A stretch of DNA of 64,000 nucleotides, taken from contig NC_080680.1 of assembly GCF_030445035.2 (NCBI RefSeq), forward strand, positions 112,184,228 through 112,248,227. The letters run 5' to 3'. Both the position numbers and the translations under genes were made by a program. The stretch is from Dasypus novemcinctus (taxonomy: Eukaryota > Chordata > Mammalia > Cingulata > Dasypodidae). Positions 44,102-54,969 of this stretch are shown piece after piece; within the stretch, counting starts at the first letter, position 1; the number at the start of each line of letters is the position of its first letter. The notes below the pieces were generated by a model. The model was not told where the DNA came from, did not search any database, and saw only the letters and a list, made by a program, of their open reading frames with translations.

Positions 44102-44359
44102 CTTGCCTCGAGGGAATTGGAGTTGGAAACCGGGAAGCTTCCAGGAATTGAGGCAGCTGCTTTCTTCCTTTTTTTTTGTATATCTGAGCCAGTCTCCATG
44201 TTCTTTGCCTACGGATTTTCTCTGCTTACTACTCATTACTTATGAGGCCAAACATGACTGCTTCAGCCCTAATGCTCCATGACCTTTTAGTTTAAGTGTT
44301 CGCCATTGCATGATGACAGTCTTTGTGTCTCTCAGTTGAGATTCTCAAGAGAAAGGTTC

Positions 44360-44505
44360 CTCATTGAGGCACCGGCTTCGCCTGGGGCCGGCGACCGCCC
44401 AGGGCCACCACCTGAGGCCAGGCGGGCAGCGTCACAGGGTTCCAACATGGCGGCTCAGGCCCCGCCCTTCAGCGGGGGCTGAGCCCGGGCCCTTTCCGGG
44501 GCAAG
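44360..44505. promoter_or_regulatory. GC-rich patch with YY1-like ATGGCGGC motif
   Basis: A short CpG-containing island with 'ccaacatggcggctcagg' at about 44441-44458, matching the YY1 site (AANATGGCGGC) typical of housekeeping promoters. The ATG opens an 11-codon frame only. A plus-strand splice donor consensus (ccaaag|gtaagc, break after 44738) lies about 300 bp downstream. Promoter function is inferred, not shown. Confidence 0.4.
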
Positions 44506-44509
44506 GACA

Positions 44510-44700
44510 CCAAAGCACTCTCCTGTAACATGAAAGGTTTATTGACATTACAGCTAAGATGATTCTGGCAAGTGGGATGGAAGCCTCCTTCTGAAGAGAC
44601 AAGACATTTGCCACAACTCTCTAATGGAAACATGATCACTTCCAGGTGATGACCATGTGTATCCAGGTCCTTTGAAAACTCACACCACTCCACAGAGCCT
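44510..44700 (-). other. Possible minus-strand 3' terminal exon
   Basis: On the minus strand an AATAAA polyadenylation signal (complement of tttatt, 44538-44543) follows about 150 bp of balanced, repeat-free sequence with an open 74-codon frame (44693-44469). No protein family is recognised and no A tract follows, so it does not look like a processed retrocopy. It may be the end of a non-coding transcript or chance. Confidence 0.25.
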
Positions 44701-45011
44701 CTTCAGTCTACGGCTGTTGCTAGTTGTGCGTTCCAAAGGTAAGCAAAGAGACAGGCGAAGGGAATGAAATGAGGATTTTCATGGCCACTGGCTTGAGTGT
44801 GTCTAAGACAAAAGTTTTTGAACAGAAAAGCCTCAATTCATCCAAAATATTTTCCCTCTCTATTTTACTTGTTTACTTGTTCAGCAGAGAAACAGAGCAG
44901 AGAATGTTCTGGTACAAATAGCCTGAGGGAGTCAGAACTTTTCCAGCTGCCAGGAACATCCCAAACAGAGCCTAGAGTGTTCAACGAGCTTTGGGGACAC
45001 TTAGAACCCGC

Positions 45012-45135
45012 ATGGGTAAAGTAGAGATCCACGTTTGGGTCTTGTTCACGCCTGTCTCTAGCTGGGTAATGTTGGGCCAGTAACTTTACCTCTTTGAGTC
45101 TGGAGAAAAGGAATAATTGCTGGTTGGGCCTGAAT
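45012..45135 (+). mobile_element. MIR SINE fragment
   Basis: 'cctgtctctagctgggtaat', 'ggccagtaactttacctctt'. MIR core in sense. Confidence 0.6.
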
Positions 45136-45402
45136 CTGAACCCATGCTTGAGGTTAGTGCTAACAACCCATATCAGTTAAGATTAGACTCACATGAAGAA
45201 ACTCAAGCGTTTTATTGTTTTGAGTAAAAGGCGATGATGAGGTGATGAAATCACCTGGGGCTCAGGCTCCTTCTTCCTGCTTTCTTCCTCACAGGGCTGG
45301 GATGTGGCCCTGAGCCCCATGGCCCAAGATGGCTGCTGGAATTCTAGCCATTAGGTCCGTGTTCCATGGTAGGAGGCGGAAGGTTGGGGCATGTCTGTAA
45401 TC

Positions 45403-45785
45403 CCCTCCCTGTGAGTGTGGGCTGGAACTGGTGATTCATTTCTAATGAGTAGAATATAGCAAAAGTGATGTGATGTCCCTCCTGAGATTGGGTTACGAAA
45501 AGTCTCCCTCCCTCCACCTCTCCCCCTCCCATTCCTTATGAGAGAAAGTCAGCTGCCACATGAGGCAGCTGTGTGGAGACCCGGGATGGCCAATAGTGAG
45601 TGAACTTGGAAGAGGATTCTCCAACTGCAGCTTCACACAAGCTCATGAGCGACCTTGAACTAGAGGCGCCCTCCTAAGGCACCCCGATTCCTGACTCATG
45701 GAAACTGTGAGATAAGAAACGTTGGTTGTTTTCAGCTGTTAAATTGTGGGGTGCTTTGCTAGGCAGCAAGGGAAAACTGATTCAC
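45403..45785 (+). mobile_element. Old LTR-like relic, plus strand
   Basis: 'ctgtgagtgtgggctggaac', 'atgagtagaatatagcaaaa', 'gtgatgtgatgtccctcctg', 'tcatggaaactgtgagataa', 'gtggggtgctttgctaggca'. These are ordered motifs of an eutherian LTR that I cannot name. The preceding 45170-45402 may be a reversed relic of a related element. Confidence 0.65.
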
Positions 45786-45790
45786 TCTGC

Positions 45791-46554
45791 AACTGCTTTC
45801 GAGACATCCAATGAGTTTTGGGGACACTCAACACGGAAATGGGTGAAAAATGACAGCCTGGCGGGAGACGGGACTTGGAACAGTCAGTGCATGAGCAGTG
45901 TTCTGGTCAAGCTTTGCTCAATTTCCCATCGCTTGGATATTTTCCTAAAATTTGCTTAGAGGAAAAGAATGAAGCCACGGCCAGCGCTCCACGCACGGAG
46001 CAGAGTTGACTCAGCACACATTCTCGGAGCCTGCCCTGTGCGCACGGGGCGTGGGATCCTGAGCTCCGGGGCCGGGGCAGGAGTCTGTGCACAGAAGGGT
46101 CCCCTGGGAGGCGCTGACTTTGCCCACCCCGAGCCAGCCCCGGGGCTGCTCAGCGCAGGCTCCTCTCTGGTCCGCGGGTAGCATCGATCGGCCCTGCTCA
46201 GAGGCCAGCACGCGCCTTCCTGCAGGTCACATAAGGGCCCACCCCCCGGGTGCTGGGGCCCAGCCGGGGGTGTGGGGGGTGCTTGGCCTGGAGACTGGAG
46301 CAGGCTGGTGTCAGCTCCCAGGCATCCCGGGCCGCTGCAGGGCACAGGCTGTACCTGTGGAGGGGATGACGCTGCAGCACAGGACCTGCTCCGTGAGCCA
46401 TGGAAGAGGAGGGTAAATAATCCACATGGGTCCTGGTCACAGGCCTAGTCCAAGCTCATAAGAACCGCCTCCTTAGAAGAGTCTTCTTGATTTTTCATCA
46501 TGTATAACTGGAGGGGGAAAAAAAACATCAAACATCATAAAACAGCATGAAAGT
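45791..46554. other. GC-rich unique segment
   Basis: 45960-46420 is GC-rich, with overlapping frames up to 129 codons on both strands. No domain or repeat recognised. CpG content is moderate. Confidence 0.35.
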
Positions 46555-46690
46555 ATGATCTCATTTAAACTATACACACATATACACAGGCAATTTCTTG
46601 AAGTATCAGCATCAGATGCCAATAATCTCTGGATAGTGGAACTTTGGATAACGTTTACTTTCTTCTTTATATTTTCCTGTAGTATTTTAT
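46555..46690 (+). mobile_element. Old L1 3' UTR end
   Basis: 'aataatctctggatagtgga' and 'ctttatattttcctgtagta' are terminal L1M 3' UTR motifs, followed by a T-run. Confidence 0.55.
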
Positions 46691-46798
46691 TCTTTTTTTT
46701 TTTTAAACAGTAACCAACATTCTTTTAGGCAGAAAAAAACACAATAAATCTTCTTTTCATTTGGAAAAAACATTGTACATCTAGTGCTTTGTAGAGCT

Positions 46799-47205
46799 TT
46801 TTTTTTTTTTTTTAAAGATTTATTTATTTCTTCCCCCCCTTCGCTGTCTGCTCTCTGTGTCCATTCGTTGTGCGTTCTTCTGTGTCTGCTTGTCTTCTCT
46901 TTAGGGGGCACTGGGAGCCGATGCTAGGACCTTCTGGAGTGGGAGAGAGAGGCTTAATCTCTTGCTCCACCTCAGCTCCCTGGTCTGTCCACATCTCTTA
47001 TTGTCTCTCCTCTGTGTCTTTTTTTGTTGTGTCATCTTGCGCCAGCTTTCCACTAAAGCCAACCTGCTTTGTGGGCCAGCACTCCTACACGGGCCAGCAC
47101 TCCTGCATGGGCCAGCTTGCTTTCACCAGGAAGCCCTAGGAAATGAACCCTGGACCTCCCATATGGTAGACGGGAGCCCAATTGCTTGAACCACATCCAC
47201 TTCCC
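46799..47205 (-). mobile_element. DAS SINE, alternative body subfamily
   Basis: 407 bp with T15 tail at left. The body shares 'gaccttctggagtgggagag' and 'gctccacctcagctccctgg' with the 31.2 kb copy. The head in plus view is 'cttgaaccacatccacttccc'. It includes an extra duplicated segment, 'gggccagcactcctacac' followed by 'gggccagcactcctgcat'. No convincing target duplication was found. Confidence 0.9.
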
Positions 47206-47234
47206 TACCAGGTAATTTTACCTTTACCATTTCA

Positions 47235-47320
47235 TTTAAAAGTTCATAGCTCAGAGTACAATTGTCCCCAATGCATAGATTTAGCTACTGAGGTTCAGAG
47301 AGGTGATGTGATTGGCTCAT
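47235..47320 (-). mobile_element. MIR SINE fragment, reversed
   Basis: 'attgtccccaatgcatagat' and 'gaggttcagagaggtgatg' fit a reversed MIR. Confidence 0.55.
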
Positions 47321-47419
47321 ACAAGGAGAGGACCCTCCGTCCCACCCTCCTCCTTTTCCCTGCCCCCTCCCCTTTGGTGTCACCTCCCTAGAATTTTATA
47401 TGACAGCATCGAGCCTATA

Positions 47420-47585
47420 TAACTTGGACCAGCCATTTCCCTTCTCAGTATTCTCATCTGTAAAATGAGGCTAGTAATGGTATCTACCTCACAGGGTTAT
47501 TATAAGGATTAAATGTGATAATGTGTGTGAAGCACTTAGCACAGCTTCTACCCCTAGCAATCAGTGTCTGTTAGCATTCTTTGTT
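47420..47585 (+). mobile_element. MIR SINE
   Basis: 'ctcatctgtaaaatgaggct', 'ctacctcacagggttattat', 'aaggattaaatgtgataatg', 'gaagcacttagcacagcttc'. Clear MIR 3' half. Confidence 0.87.
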
Positions 47586-47628
47586 CTTGGATGACTTTAG
47601 CGAAAGCACTTCTCTCTGGTCTGCTTTT

Positions 47629-47999
47629 TTTTTTTTTTTAAAGATTTATTTATTTATTTAATTTCCCCCCCTCCCCTGGTTGTCTGTTCTTGGTGTCTGT
47701 TTGCTGCGTCTTGTTTCTTTGTCCGCTTCTGTTGTCGTCAGCGGCACGGGAAGTGTGGGCGGCGCCATTCCTGGGCAGGCTGCTCTTTCTTTTCACGCTG
47801 GGCGGCTTTCCTCACGGGCGCACTCCTTGCGCGTGGGGCTCCCCCACGCGGGGGACACCCTTGCGTGGCACAGCACTCCTTGCGCGCATCAGCGCTGCGC
47901 ATGGCCAGCTCCACACGGGTCAAGGAGGCCCGGGGTTTGAACCGCGGACCTCCCATATGGTAGATGGACGCCCTAACCACTGGGCCAAAGTCCGTTTCC
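47629..47999 (-). mobile_element. DAS SINE, deletion subfamily
   Basis: 371 bp with a perfect 13-bp target duplication, ctggtctgctttt (47616-47628 and 48000-48012). It shares the 44-base deletion join and the 'gtcctgtttctttgtccgc'-type body with the 26.6 kb copy. The intact long duplication and high similarity point to a recent insertion. Confidence 0.94.
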
Positions 48000-48012
48000 C
48001 TGGTCTGCTTTT

Positions 48013-49204
48013 TCAACTTCAAAATAAATGGATTGGATCTGATGATTATTGAAAATTTTTCTGTTTCAGTACTCTGGTTCCATATTTTTTTCCATTACAT
48101 GAAACAAAGTTGATTTCAAGAAGTTAGGTTGCAAGAAGCAGTTGTTATTGGTTAAGTTTTCTTTTTTGTTCAATTAATTCAATCACAATTTGAATTTATG
48201 AACAACTGAAGAGAGTCTGGGGGAAGAGTGTTCCTGGCAGAGGGAAACGTGCCAAATTTCTGCAACCAAGCAAGGGCTGGGCAGCTTTGAGGACGTGATA
48301 GAAGGAGTGAAGCCGGGGCCCATAGTGTGGGCTGGTGACTCTGGAAAAGGTCCTCAGTCACAGTCAAGGGAACGGGGCCCCCTGCCCCTCAGTGACCCTC
48401 CACACCAGATCACGGGACAGCTGAGGAGCGCTGAATGCAGGTGCTTTTAAAGGCCTGACTATATCCTCTTAGCTCGTGTTAAGTATCTGCTTTTGCCTAT
48501 TTGTGTTGCCCTCAAGAACATGGGTGAGGTGTCAAGTTCTGCCACATCATAAATCAGAGGCCCGGCTGTGGCTTTTCCATTGCTAACAAGCCCACTGACA
48601 TGTCTGTGGGAATTCCAGCCCTGGCTGAGCTGGCAGTGGGGGCAGGTGGGGGGGGGGGGACAGGAAGCTGCTGGGATGGCATTTTGAAGGTCCTTTAATT
48701 GGCATTTTGCAGCCAGTTAAGGAGGTACAGGTGCATAATTCGGGAGCAGCTGGGTCTTTGGGAAGCGGGGAGCTGTCTAGGACAGGAGGCCAACCGCGGA
48801 GGTGCTGTGGCTGGGGACCAGTGTCATGGCCTTTATTAATTAGCTGAGGATGACACGTCCTCTGCCACGATGTCACTGTGTGCCTCTGAGGGGACCCGTC
48901 AGACAACATTGACGGCAAGTGCAAAGAGTCACTTTTATTCTGTTGTCTGCTTTTTGAGGATGGGGATGGAACTGGAAGACAAAGAAAAGCAAAAACAAAA
49001 CCCCAACCAAAAACCAGGCTAGAGGCTGCTGACTAGTGAATAAAGCCTTTGCCCACCTATGTTTCTTTCATTTTTCTTTTTCTTTTTTACCTCTCTGATA
49101 GAACACTGATAAAGTACTTCCTGCTCAGGGAGTGCTGGAATAACTCGGTCCCTGGGCTCTCCTCTGCCCCGAGCGCACCTCCGCTCACTGGGTGCTTTAC
49201 CAAC
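48013..49204. other. No gene seen
   Basis: A G-run lies at about 48648-48660 and an A/C-rich run (caaaaacaaaaccccaacc) at about 48990. Otherwise unique sequence without recognised repeats. Confidence 0.35.
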
Positions 49205-49320
49205 ACAGTGGTTTGGTCGTGCCATCCCCCTTTTGTGACTCCCTACTGGATAAAGACCTTCACGACCTTGTCCTAACCCTCCCTCCCAGCCTCTCCTTGA
49301 AGTAATCCCATTCTCTCCCG
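49205..49320 (+). mobile_element. Possible L2 fragment
   Basis: 'gactccctactggataaaga' followed by 'ccttcacgaccttgtcctaa' resembles the L2 3' end. Confidence 0.45.
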
Positions 49321-49470
49321 GCTCAAATCATAGACGGTCAGAGCTAGACTGGATCTGGAGATCATCTAGTTGTTCTTCCCTAAAAAAATCCTGAGGCACT
49401 TGGGTTCCTTAATGTCTTTTCTCAAAAACCTGCCTCTGAATTTGGAGAGGGCTCTGGATTTAAACTAGAG

Positions 49471-49662
49471 CAGGGGTTCATAACCTTTTTTGTTCCACGG
49501 ACCCCTTCGCCAGGCAGGTGAAAACCACGGGCCCCTACCAAGTCCACACTACACTTGTGTATTATTTAATAAATAGTTCACATCCACACCAATATGTCCC
49601 CACAAGAATAATGGTTTTTGAATTTCAATTCAAGCTCATGGAACCCTGGTTAAGAACCCCTG
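49471..49662. mobile_element. hAT-type MITE with intact inverted repeats
   Basis: 192 bp. Termini caggggttcataacc and ggttaagaacccctg are inverted repeats with one mismatch. The 8-bp flanks aactagag (49463-49470) and aactagaa (49663-49670) match at seven of eight bases. This is the full hAT signature. No coding capacity. Confidence 0.9.
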
Positions 49663-49670
49663 AACTAGAA

Positions 49671-50449
49671 GGACTTGGTTTCATTCCATTCTCTCTGCTT
49701 ACATAGATGTTGAGTTGCTTGTCCAGGGGCTCTCTGCTGGCGTATTGCAGAGTCAGGGGTCAAAATCAGTTCTCAGAGATCCATGGCAGTGTCTTCACAT
49801 TCCCACTTCCAATGTCCCAGCTCTGATTTAGAGCGTAAACTCCTTGAAAGTTATTCAATTTCATCTCTAGGCAGTGTTCTTTCCACAGGGAGTGACTCAA
49901 GCAAAATGCCAGGTAACCTGGGCCATGTGTCTCTTGGTCTTTAGGGTGCCACGAGAGCAACCTGATAGCTGTGGTCAACACTTCCAGTGTCACAGGGAGC
50001 ATCTTCTTTTATTGGGGGTTTATTGATGAGCCTTTTGAAACATCCTCCCACTTTTAGGGAATATTCTCCTCCCAAATAGACTTCTTGACCCAGAATCAGA
50101 TTTGTCTGTAGAATTCTGTGCTGGTTTATTTAGCTTTCCCATCATTTTGGAGAGTCCCACTCCAGCATCCAGGGAGTCATAAAGCCGGAGGGAGCACCTC
50201 CTACCCTCACCTCCACACGATCTGCTTCCGCATCTCAGGCCTGTCCAGTTTCAGGTGGGATTTGGTCAGAATTGACTTTCCCCTCACCGTGCTGGGTGGG
50301 AGGACTTAGATCCTGGATAGTAATGGATTCAGTCCACGACCAGCTGATTATGTTGGTTTTGTAAGTGGGACAGGGGAGGCTGGAGTTAGCTGGGAGTACG
50401 TTTGGGTGCTTGACTTGAGGCTCTGAAAGGGCTCTCCTGACTCAGCGAT
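49671..50449. other. No feature recognised
   Basis: Unique sequence. No gene or repeat motif. Confidence 0.35.
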
Positions 50450-50473
50450 GATGGTGGTGGTGGTGGTGGTGGT
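50450..50473. repeat. (GGT)n microsatellite
   Basis: About seven uninterrupted GGT units following 'cagcgatgat'. Confidence 0.9.
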
Positions 50474-50479
50474 AATGGC

Positions 50480-50705
50480 AATGGAGGGCATAAGAACAAC
50501 AATTTGTTGAGCGTTCACTATGTACCAGGCTCATGCTAAGCGGCTTACATATATGATTCTTTTACATCCTTGTAACAATCTCATGGGACAGAGTCATTTT
50601 GTTGTTGAAAAAAGTGGAGGCTCAGAAAATCTAGGTCATTGCTTGTGGTTTCACAGCCAGAAGGCAGTGCAGCCATCAAAGACCAAGCCTTGGATTACCA
50701 CGCTC
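50480..50705 (-). mobile_element. MIR SINE, reversed
   Basis: 'gttgagcgttcactatgtac', 'caggctcatgctaagcggct', 'ctcatgggacagagtcattt', 'gtggaggctcagaaaatcta', 'gccagaaggcagtgcagcca'. Near full-length. Confidence 0.82.
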
Positions 50706-51164
50706 TATATAACATGGTCTTGTGTGAGAAGCATGGACACAGACACGGTGAAAGGAACTGACAACACAAGGTTGTGTCAGAGCCCAAGGAAGAGTGTGGT
50801 TTCCTGAGGACCCCAATGTACCCCTAGTATCTGAGCATGGTCCCTGGGGTTGGACTGGACAGCTGAGTTGGAACCTGACGACCCCACCCCTGGCCAGGGC
50901 TGATTGGCCCAGGGATGGACACCTGATGCAGGGATGGTCAGTCCATTGCCCGGTCCACCACTTATCAAGCCTGTCCATGCACATTTGAAGTGAGATGTGG
51001 GAATCAGATTAAGTCGGTCTTGAGTCTTACCAATGATGAGTCAGAGTAGAAAAGAAAACTGAGCTCTGCTTCCCTGTGTGTTGATCTTCCTTCTGTCTAT
51101 ATGGCTGTCTTATCAGGAGACCCGGGTGAGGGACAGGATGGGAACGGATGTTGAAACAGAGAAG
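50706..51164. other. No feature recognised
   Basis: Unique sequence. Overlapping frames on both strands at 50676-50988 have no domain. Confidence 0.35.
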
Positions 51165-51310
51165 AGAGACTTGTTGAACTCCTGCTCTGTCCCAAGAGTC
51201 ACAGTGATCTTGCTGGTAACCCTGGAGTCAGGAGGATACTGAAGGCCAGGGAGGTGCGACTTGGTTTCCCAACCAGTGGGTGGCAGCACTGGGCCTGGAA
51301 GCTGGGTCTG
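51165..51310 (-). mobile_element. MIR SINE fragment, reversed
   Basis: 'gttgaactcctgctctgtcc' and 'gtgggtggcagcactgggcc' suggest a reversed MIR. Confidence 0.5.
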
Positions 51311-52904
51311 GGAAAGAAGAGGGAAGATTGTTTCACTTTTGCGTCAGGCATTTGGAAGGGAACGATATGCTTCAAAGAGATAAGCTTGGAATATATGTTG
51401 CTCTGAACACATAAAAGAAAGTAATCAGAACCACTCCGAATGTGCATATTTCATAGTAGTCATTAAGTTTCTCTCTGATTTACCCGTAGAGCTAGGGATT
51501 TGCCTATCTGGGTTTATAAGCAAATTTAAGATGTCTTAAGATTCCGTGGAGGTATCCCTCCCTGAAAAACTGGGTGGAGAGGGAAGAAAGGAGGCTGGGA
51601 TAAAGCAATGACTTCAAGCTGAGCTGAAAGGGACCCCCTCCCTGCCCCCACGTTGCTGGCGTGAACTGCGCACACACCCTGTGGAATGCCCTTTGTCCAG
51701 TCCCGAGTCAATTTTCTCCATTATCGATGATGTGGGATACTAGCAACTCTGTTTATAATTCTCTGTGGGATTCGTTTCTCTTCTGTGTGGTGTAATCGTC
51801 ATTAAATACTGGCTTCAGGAGAGCCGGAATGGTTGTTTTGATTGTTGTTACCGTGGCGACGAGTGGCCCATTGGTCCAGTGACAGACAATACTGTAAGTA
51901 AGCGTTCTTTGAGTCTCGTGTGACGCTCACAGTGCTTTCTCTTACATCGTCAATGCGAGTAGCAAGTTACGTGTTCAGGAGCTCACATCAGAGTCTTAAC
52001 ATGCCCAGACATAATCAGGGAAAGGCAGTGAGAGGTGAGCCGCCTCCTTTAGAGGCAAAGGGGCGGGGTCGGATGGCTGCTGTTGGTGGAGGAACGTCCT
52101 GTGAGGCCAAACAGACCCGGGCCCTGCCCTGCCTCTGCTTTGCCACCCTTTTCCCAGCCAGGGCCCCTGACCTTTCTTTTTCCAACAAGGTTATGCTCAG
52201 ACTCTAAATTCCGCTGGAGCAAGCAGCACCAGTGCCTCGGAGATCTCTTCTCTGTCTCACACTCCTGTTCCATTCAAGCATTTGGTCTTAGAAGCCTTTT
52301 GTGAGGTCTGGAGCCCCGTTACTTCCTGTCGATAGGACCCTGCTGACCTCTCGCTGTCACTCTGCCATATGGTATCAACTCTCCAGCTGGGACTTCAGAG
52401 TGTCCCTGCTCCTTATCGCACGAGGCCCCTCATAGAGCACCCATCTGTTCACCTGGGACCCCCACTGTTGACTGTTTGCTCGACTCTAATTCCTTTGGAC
52501 GTTATGCTTTGCTTAAGCCTTGCCTGCCTGGCTGAATGCCACTGCCATCTGAGCTTTTCCCCTCCAGAAGCTTCTCTAGTTCTCAAGGGCTGGGCGGAAC
52601 CCAGCTCTGGCCTTTCTCTACCATCCGGCCTTCTAGCCAGTATCAGGCACAATTTGTTCATCTTTTTTGAAGTATGACATTAGGCCAGTGGGACAAATAT
52701 CAAATCACTTTCTAGGAAAATATGGCCTGGGGTAACTGTGAAAAAGTATTTTATTTCATTGGGGCTTTCGGACTGCTTTTAAAGCAAAGCACCCAGCCAT
52801 AGGTGAGTGCCCCAGAGATGCAATTACATGCCCTCTCTACTGCCTTAGGGTCCTAATACCCCTTTTTTTGAATTTGGAGTTTCAAGTAAACTTCTTTGCT
52901 CCCA
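51311..52904. other. Repeat-poor stretch with X-box-like site
   Basis: About 1.6 kb without recognised repeats or gene. Contains the RFX X-box-like palindrome at 51847-51860 and a nearby inverted CCAAT box. Frames at 52049-52677 are short and unrecognised. Confidence 0.4.
51847..51860. promoter_or_regulatory. X-box-like (RFX) motif with adjacent CCAAT box
   Basis: gttaccgtggcgac fits the imperfect palindrome bound by RFX factors (GTTACC, two-base spacer, GGCGAC). An inverted CCAAT box (attgg) follows at 51870-51874. No transcript start is evident. Confidence 0.35.
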
Positions 52905-53690
52905 AAGCATTACTGATTCCTTTTGGTTTCCAGAATAAAGTTCAACACCTTCTCCAGTCGGTCCTCAACTTGCCTTCCCAGCCTGTGGAACTGGCTTATA
53001 GGATGACTGAATGAGTTTGGTATAATCAGAAAATAGCTTAACTTTCTTCAACCTTTAGTGCTCTGTCAGCACTTTCCCCTGCCACCCCTTGGGGACAGAT
53101 CCCATGACTTTCATGGTCACTTTCAGCTGTGGGCGAGTTTGCATTTTCAAGTATTAAAAGCCCAATCCAAACCAAAATCCTGATCCCATATTCAGTTCAA
53201 AACGTCCCTCATCCTTCCATTCCCTGCCCTCAGCTCCATCTTGACCATGGCCACTTTGCGGCATTCTGGCCACACTGCCCTCCCGATAGGTCCCAGAACA
53301 CAGCAGCCACGTCTCATTGCAGAGGCTGCTCTTAGCTCTTAGTCCCTCCCTGGAGTACTTTCCCATAGCTTGCCGAGGGACGGGCCCTTCTCAGCCTTTA
53401 GGTCTGAGCTTGTGTCCTGCCTTTTAAGGACCGATCCTGATCACCCTGTCTGAAGTGTGTCCATGTTCAGGTTTCTAACATGTAGTGGTTCCTTCTGACC
53501 TCTTTTCACCATTTTAATTAGTTGTTAATTTTTTTTTAAACTGAGTTTTCTCCCAGTCTAATGTTAACTCCAAAAGGACGGAAAGTTGAATTTATGTTGT
53601 TTAGAGTTATATATCCACAGCTTAACCTCATGCCTGTCCCATTGTAGGTATTAAAAAATAATTGTTTAATTAATAATGAATTCCTATTTG
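52905..53690 (+). mobile_element. L2 LINE 3' region
   Basis: A long, worn L2: 'ccagaataaagttcaacacc', 'cagcctgtggaactgg', 'cattctggccacactgccct', 'cctggagtactttcccatag', 'gtctgagcttgtgtcctgcc', 'ctcatgcctgtcccattgta', then a TTAAT tail. Confidence 0.72.
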
Positions 53691-53859
53691 ACATCAAACC
53701 CCAATAGTGTACCTGACGGCCAGATAATAGGTTGAAACATATGGAATTGCTGACAACCTCTTTTTGGCCCTGAAAAATGGCAATTTCATATACTTCAACC
53801 TAATATTTGAAGTATCCTCATTAAAGTAAAAATCAAGATCAAAATGACTGCTTCCTCCA

Positions 53860-54090
53860 TCAGCTGCTTGTTGTTGCAGTCATCATTCCCAGTGGCAGGT
53901 TATATCTTGGATCTCTCAACTTGTAAATATCCTTGCATGCAAGGCAGGCACCCCCACCAGGGGCTTCCTTCCAGCTTCCTAAGAGGCACTCATAACGAAA
54001 CCTGTGTCCATATCCAATTGCAATCGATTTGGTCAAATAGTGTACACAGTTTGAACAAGTCAGCTCATCCTTGAAATCTGGTAGATCCAA
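53860..54090 (-). pseudogene. TRIM-like RING-domain exon relic
   Basis: A 76-codon minus-strand frame resembles the N-terminal RING finger of the TRIM E3 ubiquitin-ligase family (RING, B-box, coiled coil, often PRY/SPRY). It begins 'FKDELTCSNCVHYLTK', where TRIMs have LTC.IC..YL.DPV. RING ligands fall at correct spacing: Cys12, Cys15, His29, Cys35, Cys49 and Cys52 are kept. The expected cysteines at 27 and 32 are replaced by Tyr and Arg, so zinc binding is lost. 'SWKEAP' after the fourth ligand group also fits. The similarity stops after about residue 68, and no B-box, coiled coil or SPRY was found nearby. I infer a lone decayed exon or a truncated retrocopy. Confidence 0.72.
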
Positions 54091-54357
54091 GGCAGCCGTT
54101 CCTTAAATCCTCAGGTAATAAGTGTTTGCTTTCAAAGCTCCAGAAAGCAGCCTCTAACCATAGATCCTAATATTTCCAAGAGAGGGATCTTTTGTAATAT
54201 CATGATTATGGCTGTTTAATGAATACTTGCTGTATGCAGCTCTAACCAAATAGTTTACTTTTCATCTCTGCTTTAAATAATGTCTGGAATATAACAAAAT
54301 AGTTAAAATATGTTGGATGTTTCCTGAACACTACTTGAACTTTCTCATCTCCATATC

Positions 54358-54640
54358 TTTTTGAAAAAGGCTTTCCCACTCAACAAGTGAATGGTTAAAC
54401 AAATAAATTCCATGGCACATCTTTCCAATGGAATATTACTCAACAATGAAAAGGAACAAACGATTGATGCATGCAACTTGGATGGATCTCAAGGGAATTG
54501 TACTGAACAAAATTCCAAAAGGTTACATACTGCATTTATATACCATTCTTGAAATGATAATATTACGGAGATGGGGAGCAAATTAGTGGTTGCCAGAGAT
54601 TAGAGATTGGGCTAGGGAGAAAGTATAAGTACTCAATTTT
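54358..54640 (+). mobile_element. Old L1 3' UTR fragment
   Basis: 'caacaagtgaatggttaaac', 'aatggaatattactcaacaa', 'caacttggatggatctcaag', 'ttagtggttgccagagatta' are the diagnostic series of L1M 3' ends. Confidence 0.85.
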
Positions 54641-54969
54641 CTATTGTGTCAGTAAATGCTAGATTGTAAATTGCATAAAACAAAGGACCATATCCATACT
54701 CTTAACCTTTGGATACCCAGTACTTTACCTCTTGACAAATGTTACTTTAGTAAATGCATAACTAATTTATCATGCATTAAGTTGCATGGCATAGTAGCAA
54801 AAAAGTTATCTCTTAGAAATGTGTAATATCCATTATGTAAGATCAGGTACAATAAAGTTGACTTAGAATAATTGAAAAATTGATATTTTGCATTTTTTTC
54901 TTCAGATAAAAATGGTTTTAATAACAAAAATAAGACATGCAATAGTAAAGGGATATTTTCTTTCTCTTT
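54641..54969. other. AT-rich, possible L2 tail
   Basis: 54660-54765 may be a worn L2 end. The minus frame 54742-55200 (152 codons) crosses unrelated repeat pieces and has no domain. Confidence 0.35.
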
